Of a stretch of 64,000 bases of DNA, positions 47,496 through 57,954 are shown one piece after another. The notes below the pieces were generated by a model. That model was not told where the DNA came from. It saw nothing but the letters and a program-made list of their open reading frames with translations, and ran no database searches. The stretch comes from Acytostelium subglobosum LB1. Lineage: Eukaryota; Evosea; Eumycetozoa; Acytosteliales; Acytosteliaceae. The translations under genes and the position numbers were made by a program. The first letter of the stretch is position 1. Each line of letters begins with the position of its first letter. Where the stretch lies: assembly GCF_000787575.1 (NCBI RefSeq), contig NW_012236503.1:62001-126000 (forward strand), given 5' to 3'.

Positions 47496-48369
47496 ATTTG
47501 GTATCTATATATTCTATATATTCTATTATTATTATATTATTATCTATTTATCTATATATTATTATTGCTACTATGTCTACAAGGTCATGATTTCTTTTCT
47601 GATTGATTGATTGTGTGATTGATTGATTATGTGTATGTATGTATTACTAGTGATTGATTGATGAGTGGGAGACAGTGTCGTCTTTTCATTACCATCTTTG
47701 AGGTACTACCGTAAGAATTACATTTGCACTTGCACATCAACTGGGTGGGAATGGGGAGGGCATACCGGCCCATTACTCGGTGCGAACCGATCACTGAGTG
47801 CAAGCCCTGGGTAAAAGTCTCCCCAAAGCCACACACCTCATGAATAAAGGTCGTCAAGTAGGTCTTCAGGTCGAAAACGATGAAGTGTGTGCGTGTTTTA
47901 GTTTTTTGTTTGTCATCACTGTCCTGATTTGGAATCTGTGGTCTTTGATCAGTTCATGTCCATCCATGTATTGTTCTACATCCAGCCTATGTTGAGGACA
48001 TGTTGGCGTTGCTTGGTAACATATACTACCATAAGAATAGAAGGTTATTTGTACAAGTACATGTACATAATGTTATTATTATTTGTATATATTATATGTT
48101 CTTGTTTTTGTTGGATTTATTAATATTAACATTATATGATAAATGCTGATTGAATGAATCCAACAAAAGTATTGTCGATGGTGATGATGGATGTGATGTG
48201 AAGTGTTGGGCCTATCAGTACATGAAGTGAACTATCTCGATACTGGCTGCTGCCTTTGCAACAACAAAGGGGTATTTGATATTATGATTTGATTATTATG
48301 ATGTTATTGTTATTGTTGCTGTTGTTGTTGCTGCTTGCTGCTGCTGTATTATCATGACATGAAATGAAT
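47496..48369. other. Intergenic DNA with a segment resembling 6523-6562
   Basis: Upstream of the transporter gene. At 47700-47860 it is richer in G+C and contains CGGT-GCGA-ACCG, a hairpin with a GNRA-type loop, and CACTCAGTG on the minus strand. The 42-bp part 47760-47801 matches the segment at 6523-6562. The remainder is AT-rich with TGT/ATT repeats. Confidence 0.4.
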
Positions 48370-48955
48370 TTACTCAGTCTTGTTGAAGAGATGAGCCAAG
48401 GTCTTGGTTCTCTTGGTCTTCATGTATGGGTAGATGACATCCTGATGATCGTGATGTGGCTCCAATGCGCACTTCAATCCGTAGAAAGTGGCAAACATAG
48501 CAGCGTAGTTAATGAACTTTGAGGTTGGGTCGTTGGTGAATGGGTTGAAGAACTCTGTTTTGTTGATCAATATGTTCGATCGAATATTGATTGATTGATT
48601 GTTGATTGAGTGATGTTAGTTACATTATCATCATCATCAAACTTGAATGTCTCATCATTGTTGTTGTTCTTCAATATATCCTCGCTCGACTTGTGTGTTG
48701 AACAATGTCAAGGTTGATGATCATTCTGTTTCCTCATTGATGTGAATGAATGAATCACCTGTATATCTGTTGCTGTTGCTGCTGTTGTTGTTTCTACGCT
48801 GCTGATGATTGATGTGATGCGAATGAATGAATGAATGATTGAGACATACCGATGACTCTTGAGGCGTTTGATGGGATTGTGCGGGCTCCCTGCATGACGG
48901 GTGGGACCTCAGAGACAAAGATCTGCTTGAAAGCAATGACGAATCTAGCACTCAT
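48370..48955 (-). CDS. Small mitochondrial membrane protein, possibly respiratory-chain subunit
   Basis: Exons 48955-48850 and 48554-48370 join in phase 1 to 96 residues. The N-terminus MSARFVIAFKQIFVSEVPPV is Arg/Ser with hydrophobics, as in mitochondrial precursors. The second exon has one hydrophobic helix (FINYAAMFATFYGLKCAL) and an ending HHDHQDVIYPYMKTKRTK. The size, single helix and YPYMKTKR end recall cytochrome c oxidase subunit VIa (YPYLRIRTK), but this is a weak resemblance. The intron (295 nt) is longer than most here and contains an Asp/Asn-rich coding-like piece at 48635-48700 that fits neither phase. Confidence 0.6.
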
Positions 48956-49469
48956 TCTATATTATTATATTTGATAGTCTACGAATCAATCAGTTAGTAT
49001 CAATCTTGATCACATGTTGTGTGTTTGTTGATAATCATCAATAACATCATCATCATCATCGTCGTCATCAACAATTATCAATCGCAACATCTGTATATAT
49101 CTTCATATGTATGTTATATATGAATATGTGATATTTACACTTTAAGTTATATAAGTATGGTTAAGGTTATGAATGAAGACGTGACTTTGTTGCCAATTAA
49201 TGAGTGAGAGATAGTAGGAGTTGATGAAAAACCCAAAAATCACACACTAATTCAGAAAGCATCATGGTGAACTCTGCTCATTATCGTGTTTCGCAAACAA
49301 CCACACACACGCAATAATTACAAATTGCCCGGGCTTTTATTTTCAACTGTGAAATAGTATGTAATTGGAATAGTTCCAAAGATAAAATTTATATGTATTT
49401 ATATATATATGAAATTGAATAATCACTTGATTGAGTGATTGAGTCATTGATTGAATTTTCTCGACAAAT
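48956..49469. other. Intergenic DNA with GCCCGGGC palindrome
   Basis: Mainly TGAT/ATCATC repeats. TTGCCCGGGCTTTTATTTTC at about 49326 has a counterpart (AGCCCGGGCTTATATTC) at about 52137. Each lies about 130-140 bp beyond the 3' end of a copy of the same membrane-protein gene, so this is duplicated 3' flank. Confidence 0.5.
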
Positions 49470-50371
49470 CTAGACATCTGGTCCTCCAAAGTCATTTGTG
49501 TATCTAGAATCAATGATGATGTTGTTATCCAATTTTTGATGATAGTAATGGATGGGCTTGACCTCTATCTCCTCGGTCATGTTGTGGTATTCCTGATCCA
49601 CTTTAGTTGTTAAACAGATATTATCTTGTTTTTGATAGAGTGATTCTTGGGTTTCCAAATCATTGTTTGAGGGTTGGCAGAATACAATCCAAGGTAGAAA
49701 GAGAAGAGTGCACACCATATTGATCCACCAACCCAAAGCCAATATAAGACGGAAGGATTGAATTTTTGATCGGCGGGATCATTGTCTGTCCAAAAGTAGC
49801 AATATTGACTCCTTTCATAACTTGATTGACAGTTTATAGCTTCCAAATGAGCAAAGTGTTTGATTGAGGGGAAATAGACAGTGGGAAACAACGTCAACAA
49901 AGTACCAAATGTCCACCAAACCTTTAACGGTCTATCAAAGCTATGGGCCAACTCTGATTCTCCAAATTTCACAACTATCAACGCTATAAGTAATAGGAAC
50001 CAGTTGACCATACAGAGTGACATGGCCACCAGTGTTGGTGTAAATGTATATTTAAGTTCATTATAAGGTATGAATTCCTCCTTTGATAATTAATTAATAA
50101 ATACATATGTATTGATTAAATCAAGTTAAGAAATAGGTGGGAGTAGTATAAGTATTATGAAAAGTATCAAAAGATTGTGGTATTTAATTCATTGAGAACC
50201 TACATTGTCATTATTTGTTATATATACTCCATACCATCCATAATAACCAGTATAGTATGTTGGACTCCATGGAGTTTCATACCAAGGAAGGAAAAATGTT
50301 ACAATTAAGAAAGCAAAATTATTAATTATAGTGACCAAAAGAAAATTATAATTGGGTTTCTTCACTTCTAT
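49470..50371 (-). pseudogene. Decayed copy 1 of the four- to five-pass membrane-protein gene
   Basis: Homologous over its length to the gene at 60537-61341. The first exon (about 50371-50204) gives NFLLVTIINNFAFLIVTFF and YYTGYYGWYGVYI; the second starts at 50077 with EFIPYNELKYTFTPTL. It has lost an initiating ATG next to the first exon and shows one frame jump near 49700, after which NDLETQESL and the tail continue. The shared CQSSYERSQYCYFWTDNDP is also in copy 2 (CQSSYEKSQYCFFWTDNDP). It may still be partly expressed, but I regard it as a pseudogene. Confidence 0.7.
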
Positions 50372-50723
50372 TAGTATTATTTTTATTATTATTATAATTA
50401 TTATTAAGTATGATTATAATTATTAGTATAAATATATATATATATTGATTAATTATTTAATTTGCAAGTGAATGGTTGTTGATAGACGATCTAGTAGTTA
50501 TCTACAAGGATACTAATGTGTTGGATTGTATTATTTATTGATTGAGTTTTTTACAAGTTTGGATTAATAGAGAAAGTCAATCAGTGATAGATATCTGTCC
50601 TCTCTTTTTTTGTCCAAGTAAAACTAGTTAGTCTATAGATTATCAATGATGAAGTTGTTCATCATATTTTGATGGTGAAGGAGATGACTGGTCTCTAGCT
50701 TTCTAATCATTTTAGGGTCATCT

Positions 50724-51960
50724 TCATATTCTCCAGGATTTAAGATGAAGGATCATTCTCAATGGTCGCGTTGAATGTGTTGGTGCCATCAGTGGGGAGG
50801 TTGGCCACAAGGTTGGAGTAGGTGAACGTCGTGTATCTCGGGCGACATCTACGACCTGTCCTTCGATCCGGCCACACCGGCACTCCTCGAGGCCATCGTG
50901 TTGTTTGAGGATTATCCACGTTGCGATGATTGACGGTGTGCTCATGGGCCCGGGGTCGTCACGGCTTCAGGCTCGCCCATCACCAGGACTCAGCGTCAAG
51001 GTCGGCTTGCTTGCTGACAACTTTTATTCTTGATTAATCACGCCAAATTTAGTGCCATGCTCGTAGACCACTTTGACTGATTAGGGCCTGCTGGATGCCT
51101 CCCAACGTTGTGCCGAATGGAGTTGTTGACTGGGCCCTACCAGTGAACGGACCATCCACATTGATTGGGCAATCTGTCTGCGCTTGAGCCCTGAGACCAA
51201 GATGTTTGTATCTCGCTTGGGTTGAGGTTCTGCAACATTGTGATCGACTCCTCTACGATTGATGCAGCAAGCTCGCGGTCCTTCATTGTTGTTGAGGTAT
51301 GGGTCGGTGGAGTTGGGGTAGGGAGTGGCGACCAGGCCGATCGCGTACTTAAGGTCGAGGATGCGAGTGACCGACTCGTCGATACGCGACTCGGGAACGA
51401 CTCCTTCCTGCACGAGCTGCAGGAGGATGGTCAGGAACGAAAAGTCGTCGGGCACCATCGACATGTCAAAGCCGGCGTTGAGCGCATCTCAATGTCCTGC
51501 CACGTAAAAGGCCAACTGGCCAGCCACACTGGGGGTAGCAAGCGGACCGCACGCCCTCCTGGACCAACAGCTCATGATCCACCGCAACTTCCCTGCCATC
51601 GTTTGCTGCTGCCGTCGACACCGGTGAGTCCTTCGCCAAGATCAACACGGGCGAGGTGTGCCCATGCATATGGTCCCAAATCTGTAACTGAAGCAGCACC
51701 ATTATCGAGGCGACGTAGGGGTCTCACTAACAACTAACCCATTCACAATCAATGATTGATTGAGTGATTGGATGAAGTGATGGACAGAGTGATCATGTGA
51801 TGGAGAGATTGAATGAGTGAACATACATGAGGGAGCATGGTACCCATGTAGATGTAGTTGGCACCGTGAACAAAGTCCATTCCTTAGATCATTGGGACGA
51901 TGTTTGACTGATCTTGAGGGCATGGTCAGAGCTTCTATCCAGTTGGTAGCATTCATTTAG
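50724..51960 (-). pseudogene. Remnant of a GH3 beta-glucosidase gene
   Basis: Pieces match the gene at 61564-64000 in order: a part near GH3 residues 600-430 (50720-51000), then LQLVQEGVVPESRIDESVTR (about 51330-51420), MSMVPDDFSF, and the first-exon part with EALTMPS and the NWIEA segment at about 51850-51950. Several pieces are missing and many frames are broken, including the active-site region. Nucleotide identity is still high in the kept blocks, so the decay is recent relative to the duplication. Confidence 0.8.
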
Positions 51961-52274
51961 AGGATCACATTGTTGATCACAACATTGGCCGTTGGTGTGT
52001 TGAGATAAAATTGATTGATATATATAACTGATTGATTGATTGATTAATTGATCAAATGAATTGATACAACTAACAACTCAAACTTTTATCACGAAACTTC
52101 ACTCAATCAATCAACTTCACACTTAATTAATAAAAGCCCGGGCTTATATTCTAGTCAACTAGGTAGTTTTGGAATAGATCCAATCATTACTATTTATTAA
52201 TTAATTGGTGTCTGAAATCATTATATCATATTTGGGAATGGAGTAACAGAGTGATTGAGTAAATAACTACATCT

Positions 52275-52650
52275 CTAGACATCCTCAATTGGGTGTACTG
52301 CATTATCATTGATGTTGGTATCCAATTGTAGATTACTGTGAAGGAGAGGACTCATCTCAATCTCCTCAGTCAAGTTGTGGTACTCCTCATCGACTCCTGT
52401 AGTTAAACAGATCGGATCTTCATTTTGATTGAGTGATTCTTGGGTTGGATCCATATTATTGTTAGAGTGCTGGGGATGGCGTTTGAGATAAAACCATCGT
52501 AGAACAGTTCTGAGTGCACCAATTACCGAACCAGCCACCCATAGCCAATATAATTCGGTAGGAGCGAATGGATGATTGGCAGGATCATTGTCTGTCCAAA
52601 AGAAGCAATATTGACTCTTTTCATAGCTTGATTGACAGTTTGTGTGTGGA
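52275..52650 (-). pseudogene. Truncated copy 2 of the membrane-protein gene
   Basis: Open from about 52640 to 52275. It matches only the C-terminal half of the family, starting at CQSSYEKSQYCFFWTDNDP, through LYWLWVAGSVIGALR and GVDEEYHNLTEEIEMSPLL. Upstream of 52640 the homology stops abruptly; the frame there (MKYEMKQRQLRNVAKPAAMS) is unrelated. The 5' half was lost by rearrangement or insertion. It is closer to copy 1 than to the intact gene in its kept part. Confidence 0.75.
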
Positions 52651-52757
52651 TAACTCATCGCCGCTGGCTTTGCAACATTCCGCAGCTGGCGCTGCTTCAT
52701 TTCATACTTCAAGATTCTTCTCTTTATAGTTTTATATACTTCAAAGTAATTAAAAAA

Positions 52758-52877
52758 GGTATCTGTATCAACAATTGTAGTAGAAATAAAGTTTTAAAGT
52801 TCAAAATAATAATAATAATTAATCCTAAATTGAGGAGGTAATTTTCCTAATTCTACTACAATTCTACTTTCAGTACC
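52758..52877. mobile_element. MITE-like element, first of two tandem copies
   Basis: About 120 bp with inverted ends: GGTATCTGTATCAACAATTG at the left against GGTACTGAAAGTAGAATTG (reverse complement of the right end). No coding capacity. The copy at 52912-53039 is clearly related along its whole length. Confidence 0.6.
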
Positions 52878-52911
52878 TGTCACCGCCATAGCAGTGAGCA
52901 CGATGGAAAAA

Positions 52912-53039
52912 GAGTATCTGTCTAATCAATGTAGAATTATAGTAGAATAGAGTTTAGAAGTTCAAAATAATAGAATTAAATTAATCCTAATTAAAGAAGG
53001 TCATTTTTGTAATTCTACTATTATTCTACTTTCGATACC
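52912..53039. mobile_element. MITE-like element, second copy
   Basis: About 128 bp with inverted ends built around GTAGAATTATAGTAGAAT at the left and ATTCTACTATTATTCTAC at the right. The core AAGTTCAAAATAATA and TTAATCCTAA is shared with the first copy 35 bp away. Confidence 0.6.
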
Positions 53040-53187
53040 TGTTAGCGCTGTAACAGTTTGCACGCACAAGAGAGTTACCAGGAGAGTACTCAGCACGTTG
53101 GTCAGCACGTACTTCCGATAGTTCACACACTGATCACCAAAAGTGATGGGTTGGGGAAGTGTTTGCCTTGGTTGGGGAATATATTTA

Positions 53188-54365
53188 TTATCCACCCCTT
53201 CCTCTTCCTCTTCCTCTCCCTCTTCCTCTTCCTCTCCCTCTTCCTCTTCCTCTCCCTCTTCCTCTTCCTCTCCCTCTTCCTCCTCCAGCGGGAGCTTGTG
53301 CAGGACCTTGAGCTTGAGCTTGAACTTGAGCTTGAGCTTGAGCAGGAGCTTGAGCTTGAGCTTGAGCTTGCAATGGATGGGGTGGTGCATTGGGATGGCG
53401 AGCCCTAATGTGTCTGCAGCGAGCACATTTGTCTGCAACACTCATTCCTGTTCCTACACCAGGTTCGACCCAGCCAATGCAGAAGCAACCAGTGCATGCA
53501 GGAGCTGGAGCAAAAAGTTGGGCTGCTTGAACCAATGGCGCGAGTGGATTTAACCATTGGCCGAGGTGGTTTCCTTGATGTTGTTGTTGCTCATGCTGTT
53601 GCTCATGTTGATGCTCATGTTGTTGCTCATGTTGATGCTCATGTTGTTGCTCATGTTGATGCTCATGTTGTTGAGCCTGTTGTTGAGCCTGTTGGTGCTC
53701 ATGTTGTTGAGCCTGTTGTTGCTCATGTTGTTGCTCATGTTGATGCTCATGTTGGTGCTCATGTTGTTGCTCCTGGTGTTGAGCCTGTTGGTGCTCATGT
53801 TGTTGCTCATGTTGTTGAGCCTGTTCTCTACTTCTCAACCAGGCCAGTACAGTTCTTATAGCTGGTCCGCTGAGCTCACTTGGTATCCTCACGTAGGGCT
53901 CATTGTTGTTGTTGTTGTTGTTGTTGTCATCCAATCTCTGACGCTTATCATTTGATTTGGAGCCCACCAAGGTGTTCGCAGAGCCATAGAAAACTCTGGG
54001 AGGCACCCGAATGGTCACCTCCCTGAGTCTGAAGGAATTGGTCATAGACATCGGGATGAAGTCGCTTTAGGTAGTTCATGATCTCTTGGAGATGTTTCGT
54101 GTTAGTATTCTTTACACTATAGCATCCCTCTGAAGAATTGAATGAAGACATTGCGCCGATGTTGTTTGTACTTACGATCTTGAGTTGGGGCGGTGAGTAC
54201 CTCTTGAAGAACCTCATCAAATGGAAGACCATTTGATGCAAGTAGGTTGAGTTCGGCCAATCGTGATGACCTCATGACGAGAGACACGAGAGCTGCGCGC
54301 TGAGCAAGAGTGCCATTCTGATAGGCAGGTAATGCTCGAAGAGCACCGAAGACGAGTTCGTTCAT
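53188..54365 (-). CDS. Unrecognised protein with Gln/His, Gln/Ala and Arg-Gly repeats
   Basis: The start exon 54365-54176 (MNELVFGALRALPAYQNGTL) joins 54129 onward in phase 1 through a GTAAGT...TTCAG intron. From there two overlapping frames are both protein-like: one closes at 53948; the other (FRLREVTIRVPPRVFYGSAN) runs to 53188. The latter has Asn runs, long QHEH-type repeats, a Cys-rich patch CTGCFCIGWVEPG with CARCRH, Gln/Ala repeats, and a final RGRGRG run. The Cys pairs could bind zinc and the Arg-Gly end RNA. I cannot decide how the frames connect, and cannot exclude that this belongs to the neighbouring element. Confidence 0.5.
53200..53830. repeat. Three tandem-repeat arrays within the coding region
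   Basis: (CCTCTTCCTCTTCCTCTCCC)n at about 53202-53285, (GAGCTT)n at about 53297-53372 and a 24-bp (TGTTGCTCATGTTGATGCTC-type) array at about 53577-53820. They keep one frame open on each strand, so long open frames here are partly a repeat effect. Confidence 0.85.
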
Positions 54366-54569
54366 GTATGTAAAGAGAATTATGTACAAATGGTTGGAAT
54401 AGAGTAGAGTGAGGATATAATAATGTGAGGGATAGTGGTTGTAGTGATGTTTAAGTGAGAATTATGAAAGGTCTGAGCATTGTGAGTGTGGTGAAGATTA
54501 TCAGCGCGCCAAAATTGGTAAATAAATTAATTATATCTAATTAAACAATTTATCTCTAACAGATATAAC

Positions 54570-54740
54570 ATGTCATTATTCAAAGAGTACTATTGGGACG
54601 AGAACACGGAGTTCAGAGAGCGTCACAAAGCATACATCAAACAAAAGGTAAGATGTGAATGCGGCTTCGAAGTCGGTCGCACCAATCTCAATCGACACAA
54701 GCAAGGCTACATCCACAAGCAGTTGATGGCAAACAAATAG
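54570..54740 (+). CDS. Small zinc-finger protein of the PolB element
   Basis: A frame of 56 codons with one CxC...H...H zinc-finger-like segment (CECGFEVGRTNLNRHKQGYI). Such short, single-finger proteins are common companions of polymerases in large DNA viruses and Polinton-like elements. Role unknown. Confidence 0.5.
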   Translation: MSLFKEYYWDENTEFRERHKAYIKQKVRCECGFEVGRTNLNRHKQGYIHKQLMANK

Positions 54741-54783
54741 GTTCAAAGTGATATAAATTAACATCTCAGTGTTAATATATAGA

Positions 54784-56741
54784 ATGAGTAGATCAACAAG
54801 AGACATTGGCGGCAGACTGAAGAAGACGGGCGTGACTGAGATCAAGCTCACTGGCAACTACACCAAAGCAGACATCGAACGAATCGCGCAGCGAGACAGC
54901 AACACGCTCCAACGATACGGCGCCAACGCAAGGATAGAGGTCGTGCTCGACTACGGCAACCATCAGTATCGATCGGGCAAGTTCACCAAGGTAGGCGAGC
55001 CGATCATCATGTTTGATCCTCACGAGTATGATGGTGCGCCGATCGCCGAGCCTGACACATTCAAATCGTTCTACATCTACGTACATCAAGCAAAGGGCAA
55101 GGCAGGCGGCTGCGACGGTAAATGGAATAACTGCCTTTACCATTGCCTCCACGATGCCTACCCAGACCAGGTGACAGAGCACTACGGCAAGCCATCACAG
55201 CTCAAGAAGGACCTAAAACTCAATGTCGATCAGAAGGTCTCGATCAAGCGGATCCCAGAACTCGAGGACAGACTCAACATCAGAATCAACGTCAAAGGTG
55301 ATCATTGCTATGCCTCTGCCTCGAGAGCAACCAGAGAGGTCAACCTGATACTAACAAATGGTCATTACAAACTAGACAAGGAAGGCACCTATGCAGGCAA
55401 GGGCATCAGATACACGCGATACAACGAGAGGGACGTCTACATCAAGCCAATCGTATTCAAGTATCTCAAGGGCGATCGGGTCCAGCTCTACGATGACGAC
55501 GAGTACAGCACCATCACATTGCAACAGTTTATCGACAAGAAAAGGCGCAAGTACCAAGACAAGTGCGAGTACATCCGTATCCTCTCGGGCATGACCCTGG
55601 AGGAGACATTGGACTCGTTCAAGGCCGACGCTGACATGCTCAAGGAACACACTAACGGCGTCATCGACATGTACACAACTGGACAGAACATCAACAAAGC
55701 AGCGATCAAACTGTTCCTCTCGTACAACAAGACTGTCAAACCAGAGCCTATCGGTCAGATGGAGAGTGGATAAAGAAGTCAGCCTATGGCCCATTGATGA
55801 TGGCAATTCAACATATAGGAGCTCTCTACAAGTATGACGTCGCTAGGATGTATGCCTCCATCTTGAGGAGCAGTGGCTTCATGATCCCAATCAAGTGCGG
55901 CGAGTTCCAGCATCTGACCGACGAGGAGCTCAGCGCAATGAGAACCATTCCATTCGGTATCTATCGCGCAACGATCAATGGTACTCATGGCGCCTTCAAG
56001 CACAACAAGAACGATTACTACACTCACTATGACCTCATCTTTGCCAAGGAGCTAGGACTGACATTCAATCTCAAGACTGGCAGCAAGGCCAATGCGCTCA
56101 TATACGACAGCAGCTGCAGGAAGTTTGGCTCCGATCTATTTGGCAAGTACATCGATCAGGTTCTCGGCTGGATAGATGCTTGTGAACCCAAATCTAGACT
56201 AGAGGAGTTATGCAAGTGTCTCTATCAACGTCTCTGGGGCGCTCTCTCCAAGCGCAACAAGACCAAGCAATGCGCCAACATGGAGTGCGACGCAGAGGTG
56301 ATAGAGACCAGCGATGGACAGAGAACGATCAAGCACATTGATATCAACCTGGACGAGGACTACTCAATCGATCGCATCACTCCAACAGCCAATGGAAGCG
56401 CGATGATCAAATCAGCATGCAACACCGACATGTTCGACACGCCATTCGCTCGCATCATGCCATTCATCATCTCTCGTGGTCGCAAGATGATTGGAACGAT
56501 AATAAAGGACGACATTGACTGCATCAAGCGCGTGCACACCGATGGATTCGTCTCGACCAAGCCATGGACTGGCAAGCGGCTCAAGCGATCATTGGAATAC
56601 CCCAAGTTGGGCAAGGAGTGTGGCGACCTGCGATATGAGGGCTATTGTCCCGATGTCATTGTCAAGAACATGACCAAGCCAGTAGGAGAGTTTGAAATAT
56701 GGGCTAATATATATAATGGCAGCAACGACGAAACCGACTGA
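54784..56741 (+). pseudogene. PolB region with OTU-like N-terminal part (fossil)
   Basis: The first part contains GGCDGKWNNCLYHCLHD, which resembles the Cys-box of OTU-type domains found in front of such polymerases. The second part has a motif-A-like KYDVARMYASI, a KTGSKANALIY segment and a motif-C-like HTDGF, as in protein-primed family-B polymerases. The region is broken. Other identifications (a plasmid polymerase or an unrelated PolB transposon) remain possible. Confidence 0.6.
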
Positions 56742-57039
56742 AGAACTTCTCGACGATGTAATATCATTGGAGTCTGACAATGAGTCGTTCGATGATCCTG
56801 ACGACATAGACTCTGATGACGAGGACAAGGGTCCTTATGTCTTTCGGTACCTGAACAAGAAGGACCCAGCAAAAGCATTGAGACAGTTGAAGCGATTGTA
56901 TAACTGTGTATTGGTTGATCATCGAGAAGAACTGGCGACATTGCAGAAGGAGAGGAACCAATACAAGGATAAACTTAACAATATTATTGTCGAGCTGTTT
57001 GCCATCTACAAGAAATATGGCTTGTCACCAACATTATAA
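56716..57039 (+). CDS. Small acidic coiled-coil-like protein of the PolB element
   Basis: A 107-codon frame starting MAATTKPTEELLDD, overlapping the end of the polymerase region. The first half is rich in Asp/Glu/Ser; the second is a basic-acidic helix with heptad-like Leu spacing (LATLQKERNQYKDKLNNIIV). No family recognised. Confidence 0.5.
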   Translation: MAATTKPTEELLDDVISLESDNESFDDPDDIDSDDEDKGPYVFRYLNKKDPAKALRQLKRLYNCVLVDHREELATLQKERNQYKDKLNNIIVELFAIYKKYGLSPTL

Positions 57040-57056
57040 TCTCTACATCCATCATT

Positions 57057-57661
57057 ATGGACGTACAGACAATAGACAGTAGGGGCAACAACAACAACAA
57101 CAACAACAAGAAGACATACATGCAACAATACTACGAGGAGTACAAAGTAAAGTAAGGACGACATTGACTGCATCAAGCGTGTGCAAACCGATGGATTCGT
57201 CTCGACCAAGCCATGGACAGAGAAGACAGGCAAGAAATCACTTGATTACCCAAGTTGGGCAAGGAGTGTGGCGACCTCAGATACGAGGGCTACTGTCCCA
57301 ATGCCATCGTCAACAACATGCTCAAGCCAGTTGGGGAGTTTAAAATATAGATTACTGGATATGGAAGAGCTGATCAGACGATATGGGAGGGACCCAATGG
57401 CAATCGGACACTATCCCGGATATCAAACATATTCTGAAAGGAGTGAAGGATCCAGGCTACAATGCAACCGTGGTTGAGAGGAACAGACAGAAGCACCTCA
57501 TTGACAAATTCCGTATTACTCAGAGGGCAATTGATTATATGAACGCTCTGGACAGACAATTCGATTATCTCAAACAAACAATAGCCAAGATTAATAATCG
57601 GTTGGAAGATATATCACCATTCCATCTGAATACGAAACTATTGTCTATCACCGGTGATTGA
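57057..57661 (+). repeat. Duplicated piece of the element with leftover frames
   Basis: It starts with an Asn-rich frame nearly identical to the start at 57757 and contains, at about 57150-57350, a second copy of the end of the polymerase region. A further frame to 57661 (IDYMNALDRQFDYLKQTIAK) is helical and unrecognised. This is an internal duplication of the element. Confidence 0.6.
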
Positions 57662-57756
57662 ACCAATAAATAGGTTAATGTCCGAGCTAACTGACAAAGA
57701 TTTCTTAGAATGTGATCTAAGCCGACCATAGTAATATAATCTGTACTTCCATTATT

Positions 57757-57948
57757 ATGGACGTACAGACTATCGACAACAACAACAACAACAATAACAA
57801 CCACAAGTCATACATGCAACGTTACTACGAGGTGTTCAAAGAGGAGATCAAGGCCTACAACACCGAGAGGATACCATACGCTGTCTGCGGCAAGTTGATC
57901 TCGCGGCACTTGATGAGGAAGCACGAGAGGAGGGTGCACAGTGATTGA
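57757..57948 (+). CDS. Small Asn-rich protein with zinc-finger-like end
   Basis: A 63-codon frame starting MDVQTIDNNNN. Its end CGKLISRHLMRKHERRVH resembles a degenerate zinc finger. It ends seven bases from the last exon of the transposase-like gene on the other strand. Confidence 0.45.
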   Translation: MDVQTIDNNNNNNNNHKSYMQRYYEVFKEEIKAYNTERIPYAVCGKLISRHLMRKHERRVHSD

Positions 57949-57954
57949 TCTTTA

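Larger units (their letters stand above)
54570..57948 (+). mobile_element. Fossil protein-primed PolB element (Polinton-like or linear-plasmid-like)
   Basis: A cluster of plus-strand frames: a small zinc-finger protein, a family-B DNA polymerase region with an OTU-like part in front, a small acidic protein, an Asn-rich start, a duplicated piece of the polymerase end and a second small zinc-finger protein. Protein-primed PolB with small zinc-finger proteins is seen in Polintons, related virus-like elements and linear plasmids. I see no capsid, integrase or protease gene and no clear terminal repeats, so the family is open and the copy is partial. It is broken, with about two or three breaks visible. 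The long open frames suggest a fairly young fossil. Confidence 0.6.

Noticed and set aside
47740-47860. A functional tRNA gene
   Set aside because: A- and B-box-like pieces are present, but no cloverleaf with acceptor stem can be drawn. I found no tRNA gene in the window.
48635-48700. Extra middle exon in the small mitochondrial gene
   Set aside because: The Asp/Asn-rich frame fits only phase 0, while both flanking exons need phase 1.
53496-53955. Plus-strand frames in the Gln/His repeat region
   Set aside because: They consist of Val/Ala/His or Leu/Met strings from the 24-bp array and carry no domain.
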